Assembly: GCA_902168185.1 (NCBI GenBank)
Contig: CABHOV010000041.1
Location: 186,001 to 250,000, forward strand
DNA: 64,000 bases
Direction of reading: 5' to 3'
Origin: an uncultured Bacteroides sp.
GTDB taxonomy: Bacteria > Bacteroidota > Bacteroidia > Cytophagales > Cyclobacteriaceae
The position numbers and the translations under genes are program-made. Positions 16,744 to 25,573 of this stretch are shown here, in pieces. The notes under the pieces are model-generated. The model was not told where the DNA came from. It was given only the letters and a program-made list of their open reading frames with translations, and ran no database searches. Within the stretch, counting starts at the first letter, position 1, and each line of letters starts with the position of its first letter.

Positions 16744-18530
16744 TGCAATTGTAACTTCAGCAAGTTACTATAAATACCATTATTGAGCTGCGTTAGTTCA
16801 GCGTGTGAACCAGTTTCTGCCAACATGCCTTCTTTGATTACAAAAATACGATCGACTTTTTTAATCGTGCTGAGGCGGTGAGCAATGATGATGGAGGTAC
16901 GTCCTTCCATTAAAGTCTCGAGCGCCTGCTGAACGAGGACTTCAGAATGGGCGTCTAGCGAGCTCGTTGCCTCGTCAAGAATTAAGATCGAAGGATTTTT
17001 GAGGATAGCCCGCGCGATAGCAATACGCTGTCGCTGACCGCCGGAAAGTTTAACACCACGTTCGCCAACAACCGTTTCAAATTTTTCGGGAAACCTTTCT
17101 ATAAATTCGAGTGCATTTGCTTTACGAGCCGCTTCGCGGATCTCATCGACAGTGGCATCCGGTTTTCCATACGCGATGTTTTCGAGGATGGTGCCGCCAA
17201 ACAGAATTACTTCTTGCGGGACGATACCTATATTATGTCGATACGCTGTCAGGTTGAAATCGTAAATACTTTTACCATCAACTTTTATTGCGCCCGTGTG
17301 GATGGAATAGAATCGCATCAACAAGTTTATGATAGTTGATTTACCCGAACCACTCTGGCCAACCAATGCTATTTTTTCTCCGGAAGCAATGTTAAAGTTA
17401 AGTCCTTTTAGTACTGTAAAATCAGCACGTGTAGGATAAGAAAAGGAAACATCTTCAAAAGAAATTTCTCCCTGTAACTTGATCGGTGCAGATACTATAC
17501 TTTCTTCTTCATCCTTCTCCCCAAGAATGTCCAGTACTCTTTCCGATGCACCAATGGAACGTTGAAGTTGTGAATATATATCTCCTAAGCCAGCAATCGA
17601 AAACCCGATAAACGAAGTATATAGTATAAATGAGAATAGTTCACCCGTTGTAATTTCACCGGTCTGCACGAGCTTAGCACCATACCAGCCTACAGCAACG
17701 ATACCACCGAATACTACAAAGATTATAAACGAGACAAACAGACTGCGATAGCGTGCGCTGTGCAGTGCTATAGATACCACTTCGTTGATTGTTTTGGTAT
17801 AACGCTTGATCTCAAATAATTCGTTCGTAAAAGATTTAACAACAGAAACAGATTGAAAAGATTCTTCCACGATAACATTGGCTTCTGCCAGTTTATCCTG
17901 CGTTTTCTTCGAAAGCTTCCGAATGAATTTTCCAAAGATCAGAGCGGAGAGTACAATGACCGGGAACGTTAAAAGCATGAACCCGGTAAGTGTTGGGGCG
18001 AGGTAAAAAATAATGACGGTTCCTGTAATAAGCGTAATTACCTGACGCATGAGTTCAGCAAGTGTAAAACTAAAGGCGCCCTGTAATGTCTCAATATCCG
18101 ATACCATTCTGCTCATGAGTTCACCCACGCGTCTGTTATCAAAAAACGTTAACGGCATCCAGATAATTTTTCTGTATATAGATTTTCGTACATCAGCCAT
18201 ACCGCGTTCTGTAACGATCGAGAAAGTATATACCCGTATGAATGAAAATATACCTTGAACAAAAAGAATGGCAAGCAACGCAAGCGCTGCCTGGTTGATC
18301 GTAGAAAAATATTTTGGTTTCCCAGAAGCTATATCCAGTAGCTCGCCTGATAAACGTGGGAATGCCATGAGCGTAACACTTGACAGAACCAACGCAACAA
18401 GTCCGAATATAAATAAGCCTTTATAAGGCAGCATAAACTTAAAAATGCCTGTAAGCTGTTTCAGGCTGCTTTTATTGATGCGCCTTTTCTCTTCTTCCCG
18501 TAGCGGTTCTCCGCTGTTTCGCTTTGCCAT
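16740..18530 (-). CDS. ABC exporter half-transporter (MsbA/multidrug type)
   Basis: The 596-residue protein has six membrane helices (about 30-320, with the coupling segment MVSDIETLQGAFSFTLAEL) fused to an ATPase domain. Walker A is GQSGSGKST near residue 390, the signature is LSGGQRQR, Walker B runs ILILDEATSSLD and the switch His lies in IIAHRLST. It should act as a homodimer exporting lipids or drugs from the cytoplasm or inner leaflet; the substrate is unknown. It lies between a lipoprotein gene upstream (31-base gap) and a fur-type gene that it overlaps by 4 bases, which may place its expression under metal control. Confidence 0.94.
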   Translation of the reverse strand: MAKRNSGEPLREEEKRRINKSSLKQLTGIFKFMLPYKGLFIFGLVALVLSSVTLMAFPRLSGELLDIASGKPKYFSTINQAALALLAILFVQGIFSFIRVYTFSIVTERGMADVRKSIYRKIIWMPLTFFDNRRVGELMSRMVSDIETLQGAFSFTLAELMRQVITLITGTVIIFYLAPTLTGFMLLTFPVIVLSALIFGKFIRKLSKKTQDKLAEANVIVEESFQSVSVVKSFTNELFEIKRYTKTINEVVSIALHSARYRSLFVSFIIFVVFGGIVAVGWYGAKLVQTGEITTGELFSFILYTSFIGFSIAGLGDIYSQLQRSIGASERVLDILGEKDEEESIVSAPIKLQGEISFEDVSFSYPTRADFTVLKGLNFNIASGEKIALVGQSGSGKSTIINLLMRFYSIHTGAIKVDGKSIYDFNLTAYRHNIGIVPQEVILFGGTILENIAYGKPDATVDEIREAARKANALEFIERFPEKFETVVGERGVKLSGGQRQRIAIARAILKNPSILILDEATSSLDAHSEVLVQQALETLMEGRTSIIIAHRLSTIKKVDRIFVIKEGMLAETGSHAELTQLNNGIYSNLLKLQLQ

Positions 18531-18561
18531 ACTTCTTTTTGAATCTCGACTTACTTACGAG

Positions 18562-19167
18562 TTATTGCAGGGTAACAATTCCCTTGATTGAGAAAATTAC
18601 TGTATCTCCTAAAAACATTTTTTGACCTCCTGTAACAGAGTAGGATGAGAGTACCGGTTTATTGTTCAGATCCTGAAAATTCATAATTAAAAAACGGGAA
18701 CTGCTATAAAGAGAATTTACTTCGTTGAATTGTGCCTCTATACGCTTTATATTTTCTGGCTGCCCATAGTAATATATCTTCATCGAGCGCACCGGCAATT
18801 CTTTATCCGTTACAATGGTTTTTATTTTCAGATTACTTTTATTGTCAGGCAATCCATCTTCCACTTTATAGGCACCTTTATTAATAGGCTTATTCAACGT
18901 TCTTAACTCGCGGAATATATCCAATTCATCAATCCATCCTGTTGAGTCAACAGGATGAATAGTTTTTGTTTCTTCCTTCTCACCAAGCTTGGCAAATTTT
19001 GTGGCAGACGCTTTCGCATTTGTTAAGAAACGGATCTGTGCTGTAACAAGACTATCCACCGGATAGTATCCTTGATCGTATTTGCCTCTTTGCTCACAGG
19101 CACCGATACAACATGCGAGTATCCCTACCGTGGCAAAGAGGCGAAAAGTGAAAAGGACTTTCTTCAA
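18562..19167 (-). CDS. Lipoprotein of unknown function between gpmI and an ABC exporter
   Basis: The 201-residue protein starts MKKVLFTFRL from a TTG codon at 19167; no ATG is available before the signal peptide. A hydrophobic segment leads to a Cys-containing region (GILACCIGACEQRG), so lipidation is likely, probably at the last Cys. The rest is soluble with beta-rich stretches (RSMKIYYYGQPENIKRIEAQ, VFLGDTVIFSIKG-like end). I recognise no family. The gpmI stop precedes this start by one base, so the two are almost certainly co-translated; this leaves open whether the protein has anything to do with glycolysis or with the ABC exporter downstream. Confidence 0.75.
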   Translation of the reverse strand: MKKVLFTFRLFATVGILACCIGACEQRGKYDQGYYPVDSLVTAQIRFLTNAKASATKFAKLGEKEETKTIHPVDSTGWIDELDIFRELRTLNKPINKGAYKVEDGLPDNKSNLKIKTIVTDKELPVRSMKIYYYGQPENIKRIEAQFNEVNSLYSSSRFLIMNFQDLNNKPVLSSYSVTGGQKMFLGDTVIFSIKGIVTLQ

Positions 19168-19168
19168 T

Positions 19169-20695
19169 TTATTGATCCAATAAAATATTACCTGTCATTT
19201 GTGGGGGAATGGTTATCCCCATCAACGTAAGAATAGTAGGAGCAAGATCGCCCAACTTTCCATCCTTTAGTTTCCCGCTATATGCACCGTCAACAAGTAT
19301 ACATGGAACAAGGTTGGTCGTATGCGCTGTGTTCGGTGTTCCATCTTCGTTGATCATCATGTCAGCATTACCATGATCGGCAATGATGATGGTGCTGTAT
19401 CCATTTTTTAAAGCTGCCTCCGTTACTTGTTGAGCACATGCATCAACAGTCTCTACGGCTTTAACAGCGGCTTCAAAAACTCCTGTATGTCCAACCATAT
19501 CCGGGTTAGCAAAGTTAAGGCAGATAAAATCAGGCTCCTGTTTATTCAACTCAACTATAATTTTATCCTTGATCTCATTGGCACTCATCTCTGGCGCTAA
19601 ATCATAGGTGGCAACTTTTGGTGAAGGACAAAGTATTCTCGATTCACCAGTGAAAGCTTCCTCTCTTCCGCCTGAGAAAAAGAATGTAACGTGTGGATAC
19701 TTTTCAGTCTCGGCTATACGAATCTGTTTTTTACCAGCTAATGATACAACTTCACCCAACGTTTTTTCGAGGTTATCTTTATCGAAGATCACTTTTACAT
19801 CTTTGAAAGAATCATCATAGTTGGTAAGCGTTACATAGTATAGCGGCAATGCCTTCATTTGTTGTTCAGGGAAATCCTGTTGTGTTAACGCTTGTGTTAT
19901 TTGTCTGCCGCGATCGGTGCGGAAGTTAAAGCAGAGTACAACATCACCTTCGTTAATAGTACCAACCGGTTGTTGATGGCTATCGACCATAACAATCGGC
20001 TTAATGAATTCATCCGTTACGTTTGCATCGTAAGATTGCTGTATAGATTTTAAAGCATCGGTAGATTTTTCTCCAATCCCTTTAACCATTACATCATATG
20101 CAAGCTTTACACGCTCCCATCGCTTATCGCGATCCATAGCATTATAGCGGCCAACAATGCTGGCAAGTTTTCCTGTAGTCTTACTCAAGTGATCTACTAC
20201 TTCCTTAACGTATGCAAGTCCGCCCTTTGGGTCAGTGTCGCGACCATCGGTGAAGGCGTGTATAAATAAATTTTCAACGTTATTATTCTTGGCGATTGTG
20301 ATGAGGCCTTTCAAGTGCTCAACGTGTGAGTGTACCCCGCCATCTGAAACCAATCCGATGTAGTGAACATTTTTGTTATTCTTCTTCGCATAACCGAAAG
20401 CATCCAGCAACACTGAATTATGATCGAGCTCCTTATCTTCTATAGCTTTGTTAACGCGTACAAGATCCTGGTATACAACACGTCCGGCACCAATGTTCAT
20501 GTGACCAACTTCAGAATTTCCCATCTGACCGGCCGGTAAACCTACCGCTAATCCGGAAGCTTCAAGCTTACTGTTCGGATACTTTCCGTATAAAGAACTT
20601 ACAAAAGGTGTCTTTGCTTTGTCAATCGCTGATACAGCTTTGTTGGTAGCGATGCCCCAGCCGTCTAAGATCATCAGCAATACTTTTTTGTTCAT
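19169..20695 (-). CDS. gpmI: 2,3-bisphosphoglycerate-independent phosphoglycerate mutase
   Basis: GpmI interconverts 3- and 2-phosphoglycerate in glycolysis using two Mn ions and a phosphoserine. The 508-residue length is typical. The metal and nucleophile residues are visible: D11 in LMILDGWG, S61 in GQMGNSEVGHMNIGAG, HAFTDGRDTDP for the substrate site, and NFANPDMVGHTG with IIADHGNADMM in the phosphatase half. It is the first gene of a minus-strand run followed by a lipoprotein (1-base gap), an ABC exporter and a Fur-family regulator. Mn dependence fits a metal-linked operon, but that link is inference. Confidence 0.97.
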   Translation of the reverse strand: MNKKVLLMILDGWGIATNKAVSAIDKAKTPFVSSLYGKYPNSKLEASGLAVGLPAGQMGNSEVGHMNIGAGRVVYQDLVRVNKAIEDKELDHNSVLLDAFGYAKKNNKNVHYIGLVSDGGVHSHVEHLKGLITIAKNNNVENLFIHAFTDGRDTDPKGGLAYVKEVVDHLSKTTGKLASIVGRYNAMDRDKRWERVKLAYDVMVKGIGEKSTDALKSIQQSYDANVTDEFIKPIVMVDSHQQPVGTINEGDVVLCFNFRTDRGRQITQALTQQDFPEQQMKALPLYYVTLTNYDDSFKDVKVIFDKDNLEKTLGEVVSLAGKKQIRIAETEKYPHVTFFFSGGREEAFTGESRILCPSPKVATYDLAPEMSANEIKDKIIVELNKQEPDFICLNFANPDMVGHTGVFEAAVKAVETVDACAQQVTEAALKNGYSTIIIADHGNADMMINEDGTPNTAHTTNLVPCILVDGAYSGKLKDGKLGDLAPTILTLMGITIPPQMTGNILLDQ

Positions 20696-20886
20696 GAGGT
20701 TGAATTTTAATTCTGGACTTTATATATGCGGCGCAAATATAACGATGATTTGCACGATCGTAGACTGTAATATTTAACGCATTTTGAATGTGACATCAGG
20801 GTAAACGATTGAAAAACCGCCCCTGCTGTTATAATTTCATTATCTTGCAAAGCGTGGCACAATTTTGGCCGCACAACAAAGTTGCC

Positions 20887-21291
20887 ATGAAGGTGAACAA
20901 ATATATTTCGTCAGTAGTTTTCGCGCTTATTAGTTTTCATGCTGTGTCCGTGATGGCACAAAGCAATGATGTGATCAGCCAGGTGAAGGAAACCATTAAG
21001 GCGGGTAGCGCAAAGGAACTTTCTAAGTACCTGAATCAGACCGTGGATGTAACCATCGACGATAAAGTTGAGTCCTATAGCAAGGCTCAGGCTGAATTTA
21101 TATTCCGCGATTTCTTTAAGCAGCATCCTGCCAATGAATTTAATATCATTCATCAGGGGCAATCCAAAGGCGGACAACCCTTTGCGATCGGCCAGTATAA
21201 GAGCGGCACAGAGACACACCGTGTATTTATGAAAATAAAAACGGTGGGCAATCAGCAACTCGTGCATGAAATTTCCTTTGTAAAGGAATAA
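20887..21291 (+). CDS. DUF4783 family secreted protein
   Basis: From the ATG at 20887 the protein has 134 residues with a signal peptide (MKVNKYISSVVF to VMAQ). An earlier in-frame start would put 26 implausible residues before the signal. The mature part looks like a single alpha+beta domain: DVISQVKETIKAGSAKELSK, a beta strand VDVTIDDKVESYSK and QPFAIGQYKSGTETHRVFMK. It has the look of an NTF2-like cone fold and matches the Bacteroidota DUF4783 family as I remember it. Function unknown. It sits directly upstream of nadC, with a hairpin between them. Confidence 0.82.
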   Translation: MKVNKYISSVVFALISFHAVSVMAQSNDVISQVKETIKAGSAKELSKYLNQTVDVTIDDKVESYSKAQAEFIFRDFFKQHPANEFNIIHQGQSKGGQPFAIGQYKSGTETHRVFMKIKTVGNQQLVHEISFVKE

Positions 21292-21300
21292 CCAATTTCA

Positions 21301-21338
21301 GGGTTGTAAATAAAAAATTCAACCCTTCCTCTATTTTT
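21301..21338 (+). terminator. Possible terminator/hairpin between the DUF4783 gene and nadC
   Basis: GGGTTG (21301-21306) and CAACCC (21320-21325) form a perfect 6-bp stem around a 13-base A-rich loop, followed by the T-rich TTCCTCTATTTTT. The stem is short and nadC starts at 21344, so attenuation is as plausible as termination. Confidence 0.4.
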
Positions 21339-21343
21339 GTACG

Positions 21344-22204
21344 GTGAAACCGTATTACATCACAGAAGACTTCCTCGATCAGTTTATTGCTTCAGCCTTG
21401 ATTGAAGATATAGGTGATGGCGATCACTCTTCACTTGCGTGCATTCCATTTGATGCGACAAGCAAAGCTCGCTTGCTCGTAAAAGAAGATGGAGTATTGG
21501 CGGGAGTGGCATTAGCACAAGATATTTTTAAACGTGTGGATCCGGCCTTAAAAACCGAGATCTTCATTCAGGATGGTGATCCTATAAAAAAAGGAGATGT
21601 GGTGCTCATTGTTTCGGGCCCATCAAGATCTATTCTTACAGCGGAACGCCTTGTGCTCAATTGCATGCAACGCATGAGTGCGATCGCTACAAAAACGCAT
21701 CACTTGTCGTCTATTATAGCGGGCACAAATGCCAGGCTCCTCGATACACGTAAGACTACTCCAAACTTCAGGCTGCTTGAAAAATGGGCTGTGCTGATAG
21801 GCGGCGGAAAAAATCACCGGATTGGACTTTATGATATGATTATGTTGAAAGACAATCATATTGATATGGCTGGTGGCCTTGAACAGGCAATCATTCGAAC
21901 AAAAGATTATCTTCGCGCCACCAATAAGCACCTGAAGATTGAAATTGAGACCAGGAACCTGGACGAGGTGAAGGAAGTGCTTCGAATTGGAGGTGTTGAT
22001 ACCATTATGCTCGACAACATGAGTCTGCAGGATATGAAGTCGGCAGTGGCATTGATCGGAAGTAATTATAAGACTGAAGCCAGCGGAGGTATAACGGAAG
22101 AGAATATACGATGCGTAGCAGAATGTGGTGTCGACTTTATTTCTGTTGGCGCACTGACACATTCGGTAAAAAGTCTTGATCTGAGTTTAAAGGCTCTTGC
22201 GTGA
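21344..22204 (+). CDS. nadC: Nicotinate-nucleotide pyrophosphorylase (carboxylating), NadC
   Basis: NadC makes nicotinate mononucleotide from quinolinate and PRPP in de novo NAD synthesis. The 286-residue protein shows the conserved EDIGDGDHSS near the N-terminus, LNCMQRMSAIATKT, LDTRKTTPNFRLLEKWAV, GGGKNHRIGLYDMIMLKDNH and the barrel end TEASGGITEENI. The start is GTG at 21344, where the family N-terminus begins (MKPYYITEDFLDQFI). A TATTTTTG sits only 4 bases upstream of this GTG, too close to be the promoter of a normal leader. YcxB-like and recX genes follow in the same direction. Confidence 0.95.
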   Translation: MKPYYITEDFLDQFIASALIEDIGDGDHSSLACIPFDATSKARLLVKEDGVLAGVALAQDIFKRVDPALKTEIFIQDGDPIKKGDVVLIVSGPSRSILTAERLVLNCMQRMSAIATKTHHLSSIIAGTNARLLDTRKTTPNFRLLEKWAVLIGGGKNHRIGLYDMIMLKDNHIDMAGGLEQAIIRTKDYLRATNKHLKIEIETRNLDEVKEVLRIGGVDTIMLDNMSLQDMKSAVALIGSNYKTEASGGITEENIRCVAECGVDFISVGALTHSVKSLDLSLKALA

Positions 22205-22238
22205 TAAGGGCTATAGAATAAAAACTGTGAATTAGAAT

Positions 22239-22721
22239 ATGATCGTTAAAACCAAAAACTACAAACTCGAAAAGAAAGTCTACATCAGCGTAGCGCTTAA
22301 AAATATACTTAAAAAGCAAGGATGGATGGCAGGGCTCGGAGCGTTGGTTATTTGTCTTGGCTATGTTATACCAGGCCTTCAAAGCATCTGGTGGTTTATC
22401 GCTGCATTTATAGGTCTGGGTTTATATCTGCTCTTCTGGTGGATACAGTTCTATGGCGTAACGCAATTGGAACAAGGAAAAATGTTGTTTGAAAAATTTG
22501 TTTACGAGATCAGCAGTCAGCAAATCTTGATGAAGATCAATCCACGTGAAGGTATGCCTATTAAGTGGGACCAGGTTCAGGCCGCAGAGATTGGCAAAGA
22601 TTTCTTTGTGCTATATATTAATAAAGCGCAGATTCTTTACTGGCCATTTAGAATATTCAATACTGAAAACGAGCGTAAATTCGTGGCAAGTATTCTGAAG
22701 GCAAAAGGGCTTCTGAAGTAG
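22239..22721 (+). CDS. YcxB-like membrane protein
   Basis: This 160-residue protein has a short cytoplasmic start, two close membrane helices (about 28-68: MAGLGALVICLGYVI and FIAAFIGLGLYLLFWWI), and a C-terminal beta-rich domain with IKWDQVQAAEIGKDFFVLYI and YWPFRIFN. That layout and the IxW(D/E)xV.....D.F.LY pattern match the YcxB-like family, whose C-terminal domain resembles a PH fold. The function is unknown. It starts 34 bases after nadC. Confidence 0.72.
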   Translation: MIVKTKNYKLEKKVYISVALKNILKKQGWMAGLGALVICLGYVIPGLQSIWWFIAAFIGLGLYLLFWWIQFYGVTQLEQGKMLFEKFVYEISSQQILMKINPREGMPIKWDQVQAAEIGKDFFVLYINKAQILYWPFRIFNTENERKFVASILKAKGLLK

Positions 22722-22848
22722 CATTCTTTGGTGCTGCGAGCTTTTGAGTATATATCTGCGTTAGTTATTTTATTTCAACCAGAGGACTAAGAATGTTGAT
22801 GCTGACTGGGATGAATTCGTTAAAACTTTAACTCACGAACAAAGCATT

Positions 22849-23322
22849 GTGCAGCCGAAGAGACTTTCACCATCTGAAGCAAAGCAAAAAATATATCGCT
22901 ATTGTGCTTACCAGGAGCGTTCGCACAAAGAGGTGCGCGATAAGCTCTATGAATACGGGCTCTACAAAAGTGATGTTGAAGATATACTATCGACACTCAT
23001 TACAGATGGCTTTCTAAACGAAGAGCGTTTTGCAAAAGCTTTTGCAGGTGGAAAATTCCGGATGCAGCATTGGGGAAGATTGAAGATTGTCAATGAGCTC
23101 GAAGGGAAAGGTCTTACAAAGAACTGTATTAAAATAGGCATGAAGGAAATTGAAGAGGACGCCTACATAAAAACGTTGCAGGAAATCCTTCAAAAAAAAT
23201 CCGGCCAACTCGAAGAGAAAAATCCGTTTATCAAGCGCGACAAAGTTGCCCGCTATGCAATTCAAAAAGGCTTTGAGCCTGAATTAGTATGGGCTCACGT
23301 AAAAGAACTCGTGAAAGATTGA
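22849..23322 (+). CDS. recX: Regulatory protein RecX
   Basis: RecX modulates RecA filament activity. The 157-residue protein has the three tandem three-helix repeats of the family: EAKQKIYRYCAYQERSHKEV, VEDILSTLITDGFLNEERFAKAF with GRLKIVNELEGKGL, and KVARYAIQKGFEPELVW. The length is normal. The start is taken as GTG at 22849, since no ATG lies close to the conserved start. recA is not in this window. The 127-base gap upstream holds no gene. Confidence 0.9.
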   Translation: MQPKRLSPSEAKQKIYRYCAYQERSHKEVRDKLYEYGLYKSDVEDILSTLITDGFLNEERFAKAFAGGKFRMQHWGRLKIVNELEGKGLTKNCIKIGMKEIEEDAYIKTLQEILQKKSGQLEEKNPFIKRDKVARYAIQKGFEPELVWAHVKELVKD

Positions 23323-23406
23323 TATGGTTTGTAGTCTTCACGACAAATTTATAGTCTGGTAAAATCCACTTTTGCATTCTTAGTCGTACATCAGGTTAAT
23401 TCTTTT

Positions 23407-23865
23407 ATGAAATTCTATATTGTAATTCTTCTGCTTTTATCGACCGCTGTGCAGACCCTTGCGCAGGACAATGTATTGCGCGCAAAAAACTTTAATGTGA
23501 AAAAAGGTATAGCCTTAGAAGGATATGATCCTATAAGTTATTTCGATGGTAAACCCCAGGAGGGTGAGGAAATAAACCGCTTTGTATATAAAGGCATTGC
23601 GTACCTGTTTGTTAACAAAACGAACCTGAATAAATTTAAAAGTAATCCTGACAAATATGAGCCTGCATATGGCGGATGGTGTGCCTACGCCATGGGCGAT
23701 TCAGGTGAGGAAGTAAAAATAGATCCTGAAACATTTAAGATCATTGAAGGCAAGCTATATCTGTTCTACAACTTCTGGGGCAACAATACATTAGAGGACT
23801 GGAATAAAAATCAACAAAAACTTAAAGAAGCGGGTGATCGTAATTGGAAAAAAATTGTGCAATGA
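23407..23865 (+). CDS. Secreted YHS-domain protein
   Basis: The 152-residue protein has a signal peptide (MKFYIVILLLL to TLAQ) and then a YHS domain: LEGYDPISYFDGKPQEGEE, YKGIAYLFVNKTNLNKFKSN, KYEPAYGGWCAYAM. YHS domains are thought to bind metals through conserved Cys/His; here one Cys is in GGWCAYAM. Copies of this layout are frequent in periplasmic proteins linked to copper or to oxidases. The exact role here is not known. Confidence 0.87.
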   Translation: MKFYIVILLLLSTAVQTLAQDNVLRAKNFNVKKGIALEGYDPISYFDGKPQEGEEINRFVYKGIAYLFVNKTNLNKFKSNPDKYEPAYGGWCAYAMGDSGEEVKIDPETFKIIEGKLYLFYNFWGNNTLEDWNKNQQKLKEAGDRNWKKIVQ

Positions 23866-23948
23866 TCGAAATTTTGGGTACGATCTTTTTAACGGTTTCT
23901 AAAAGTTAATTGAATTATTGTATTTTGAGTAATCAAAGACAGTCCCCT

Positions 23949-24461
23949 ATGAACATTAATACCGCTTGTGCACATATACTATCACAACTAACTGACCTTG
24001 TAAGTCAGATCAATGAACGGGATTTCGTAAAGCCGTCCGATCAACTAAGTCAATCCACCATCGGCCAACATCTGCGGCATACACTTGAATTTTTCATTTG
24101 TTTTGAAAAAGGATATCAACAGGGCATCGTGAACTATGATAAGCGTGCTCATGATAAATTAATTGAAAACGATAAATTCTTCGCATTAGCCACTATTGAG
24201 CGCATTGAAGATTTTGTAAGATCGTTGGAGGAAAAGGAATTGAGACTCGAAGTTGGATACGATCTGTCACAAGAAGAATTCGTAATGATTGACACAACGG
24301 CTATGCGCGAGCTGGTATATAATATCGAACATGCCGTTCATCACATGGCCATTATAAAAATAGGCGTTCGCGAAGTGGCTCCTTATATAGACCTTCCTAA
24401 AGATTTTGGAGTGGCGGCTTCCACCATTCGCTATCAGGAAACTTCTCCTGCTTCACATTAA
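23949..24461 (+). CDS. DinB-family protein
   Basis: The start is taken at the ATG at 23949 (MNINTACAHILSQL), giving 170 residues. The longer reading adds 13 residues without family support. The four-helix DinB fold is shown by STIGQHLRHTLEFFICFEKG, the first metal-binding His, and NIEHAVHHMAIIKIG, the later His cluster, with spacing typical for DinB/YfiT metal sites. DinB-like proteins use this triad for thiol transfer reactions, including bacillithiol-dependent ones; a ytxJ gene at 43.5 kb makes bacillithiol use plausible in this organism. No substrate can be named. Confidence 0.85.
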   Translation: MNINTACAHILSQLTDLVSQINERDFVKPSDQLSQSTIGQHLRHTLEFFICFEKGYQQGIVNYDKRAHDKLIENDKFFALATIERIEDFVRSLEEKELRLEVGYDLSQEEFVMIDTTAMRELVYNIEHAVHHMAIIKIGVREVAPYIDLPKDFGVAASTIRYQETSPASH

Positions 24462-24481
24462 TTTTATATTTTCGCTGCTGC

Positions 24482-25528
24482 ATGACTTTCCGGGAAAGGA
24501 TTATCCGCAGTAATTTTTTTATCAAGCTGAAGAGCTGGGAGTACTGGCCTTTTGGTATAGTACAGTTTCCGTTATTTATTTACTTTGCCTGGCTCTCCAT
24601 TCGATCACGGTCATTGATATTTTTCTCTGCGTCCAATCCTGGTATTGCTATGGGTGGGATGTTCGGTGAGTCCAAATATGAAGTACTGAAAAAAATTCCC
24701 GAGCCCTATATTCCCAAAACAATCTTTATTAAACAGCCTGCAACGAAAGATGAAATCATCAGACGCATAACAGAAAGTGGCATTCAGTTTCCTGTAATTG
24801 CTAAACCCGATATCGGTGAACGAGGCTTCAAAGTAAAACGCTTGCAGCATGAAAATGCTATAGATGTATACCTGGCGGAAATGAAATTCGATTTTCTGGT
24901 GCAAGAACTGGTAGACCTTCCGTTGGAGTTTGGAGTATTCTATGTTCGCTTTCCTCATGAGAGTAAAGGCAATGTCACCTCTGTTGTTGCGAAGGAAATG
25001 CTGTCCGTTACCGGTGATGGAGTATCAACCTTGCAGCAGCTTATTCTTCGGAAGGATCGCGCCAAGCTTCAATGGGAAAACCTAAAGAAAATTTTCGATG
25101 GAAAACTACACGATGTAGTTCCAAAAGATAAGCGCGTTGAACTTGTCTCCATCGGTAATCATTGTCTCGGCACAAAATTTCTGGATGGCAGTTACCTGAT
25201 CAATGATTCCCTGTCGTTGACATTTGATAAAGTAAGTAAGCAGATTGAAGGATTTTATTTTGGTAGATTTGATTTACGTTGTGCCAGCATTGAAGATTTG
25301 TATGCAGGCAATTTCAAGGTAATGGAGTTAAACGGATGTGGGGCTGAGCCTGCACATATTTACCATCCCGGCTTCCCATTAAGAAAAGCAATAAAAGTTT
25401 TGTTCAACCACTGGCGGAACATTTTCCTGATCTCCCGCGAGAATGTAAAACGTGGCGCTTCGTATACTTCATTTAAAGAAGCAAAACTATACTATAAGAA
25501 ATTCAAGTCTGCCACCACTGTAGAGTAA
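24482..25528 (+). CDS. ATP-grasp ligase-like protein (D-Ala-D-Ala ligase-like)
   Basis: This 348-residue protein has an N-terminal hydrophobic segment near 28-60 and then an ATP-grasp fold. Visible parts are FPVIAKPDIGERGFKVKRL (nucleotide-binding strand/loop), FDFLVQELVDLPLEFGVFYV, and GRFDLRCASIEDLYAGNFKVMELNGCGAEP, the Mg-binding (D/E)xxE...N end. Such enzymes join a carboxylate to an amine through an acyl-phosphate. The substrate is unknown. The next gene is a LysE-type exporter 45 bases away, hinting that a small product such as a dipeptide may leave the cell; this is inference. I do not recognise a specific named family. Confidence 0.78.
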   Translation: MTFRERIIRSNFFIKLKSWEYWPFGIVQFPLFIYFAWLSIRSRSLIFFSASNPGIAMGGMFGESKYEVLKKIPEPYIPKTIFIKQPATKDEIIRRITESGIQFPVIAKPDIGERGFKVKRLQHENAIDVYLAEMKFDFLVQELVDLPLEFGVFYVRFPHESKGNVTSVVAKEMLSVTGDGVSTLQQLILRKDRAKLQWENLKKIFDGKLHDVVPKDKRVELVSIGNHCLGTKFLDGSYLINDSLSLTFDKVSKQIEGFYFGRFDLRCASIEDLYAGNFKVMELNGCGAEPAHIYHPGFPLRKAIKVLFNHWRNIFLISRENVKRGASYTSFKEAKLYYKKFKSATTVE

Positions 25529-25573
25529 AATGAATACTGCATCAGATCGTTTACGCTTTATCGCACTATATAT

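Noticed and set aside
21623-22162. 179-codon minus-strand open frame
   Set aside because: It is antisense to nadC and its translation is rich in His/Cys/Ile without domain character.
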